Below, piece by piece: positions 10,885-11,042 of a DNA stretch of 11,042 nucleotides. The translations under genes were made by a program, and so were the position numbers. Numbering within the stretch: position 1 is the first letter of the stretch; every line of letters starts with the position of its first letter. The DNA is from Baffinella frigidus. Taxonomy: Eukaryota > Cryptophyceae > Cryptomonadales > Baffinellaceae. The notes beneath the pieces are model-generated. The model ran no database searches. It saw only the letters and a list, made by a program, of their open reading frames with translations, and was not told the origin of the DNA. Location of the stretch: NCBI GenBank assembly GCA_026770585.1, contig MU646712.1, positions 62,994-74,035 of the forward strand. The letters are read 5' to 3'.

Positions 10885-11042
10885 CGGTTGAGGGTTTAGG
10901 GTTTAGTGTTTTTGGTTCAGGGGGTTATGGTTTAGGGGTTTGGGGTTTAGGGTGTAGGGTGTAGGGTTTAGGGTTTAGGGTCTGGGGTTTAACTTTTAGG
11001 TTGTAGGGTTTCGGGTTTAGGGTTTAGGGTTTAGGGTGTAGG
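10885..11042. repeat. Telomere-like heptamers to the window end
   Basis: GGGTTTA, GGGTGTA and GGGTTTC units, G-rich on the plus strand, with 10790-10822 a shorter block of the same kind on the other side of exon A. Confidence 0.9.

Noticed and set aside
10885-11042. Chromosome end (true telomere)
   Set aside because: The heptamers are degenerate, interspersed with exon islands and transposons over the whole window, and present at many internal positions; this is interstitial repeat.

Overview
The window looks like nuclear DNA from a eukaryote, with no sign of a bacterial or organellar origin. There is no long open reading frame, no Shine-Dalgarno/operon layout, and no tRNA or rRNA that I can recognise. 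Most of it is degenerate heptamer repeat around TTTAGGG, the Arabidopsis-type telomere unit found in plants and many green algae. Short GC-rich islands of 40-110 bp sit between the repeats. A large-genome green alga (for example a prasinophyte of the Cymbomonas type) fits my recollection of such sequence, but that is inference and was not checked.

My reading is that the GC-rich islands are exons of one large, intron-rich gene on the minus strand, which runs off position 1. From 5' to 3' the candidates are 10880-10825 (doubtful), 10439-10380, 9589-9530, 9415-9344, 8480-8418, 6680-6596, 5504-5458, 5015-4941, 4143-4060, 3313-3218, 2559-2452, 729-646 and 106-1. Each starts after an AG and, where the end is visible, stops before a GT (GC once). 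Setting aside the doubtful first one, the exons join in one frame for about 313 codons without a stop. They are almost all phase 0; the one phase-1 donor (6596) meets the one phase-1 acceptor (5504). The predicted peptide is rich in beta-strand-like V-x-V segments, Cys and Ser/Thr, as in large repetitive extracellular proteins. I do not recognise the family.

The most striking pattern is that nearly every exon is surrounded by broken copies of its own edges. Copies of the 5' edge (acceptor plus exon start) lie upstream in the intron; copies of the 3' edge (exon end plus donor) lie downstream. The extreme case is the exon at 6596-6680, with five or more 5'-edge copies at 6691-7382 and four 3'-edge copies at 5771-6489. 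Tandem duplications with one breakpoint in an exon and one in an intron would give this pattern. Under exon definition only the intact copy has both splice sites.

The introns are filled with telomere-like heptamers (G-rich on the plus strand, so CCCTAAA on the sense strand), (CT/GA)n, (TTGTTTG)n, several minisatellites and at least nine inverted-repeat elements. Five families have clear terminal inverted repeats. One 137-138 bp family occurs three times (1198-1334, 7238-7375, 8507-8644). Four elements end at TA dinucleotides (771-875, 3526-3707, 9908-10061, 10589-10710), and a 746 bp one (1557-2302) carries a GC-rich cargo. Stretches with no assignable content are 8068-8380, 8971-9118 and 10062-10373.
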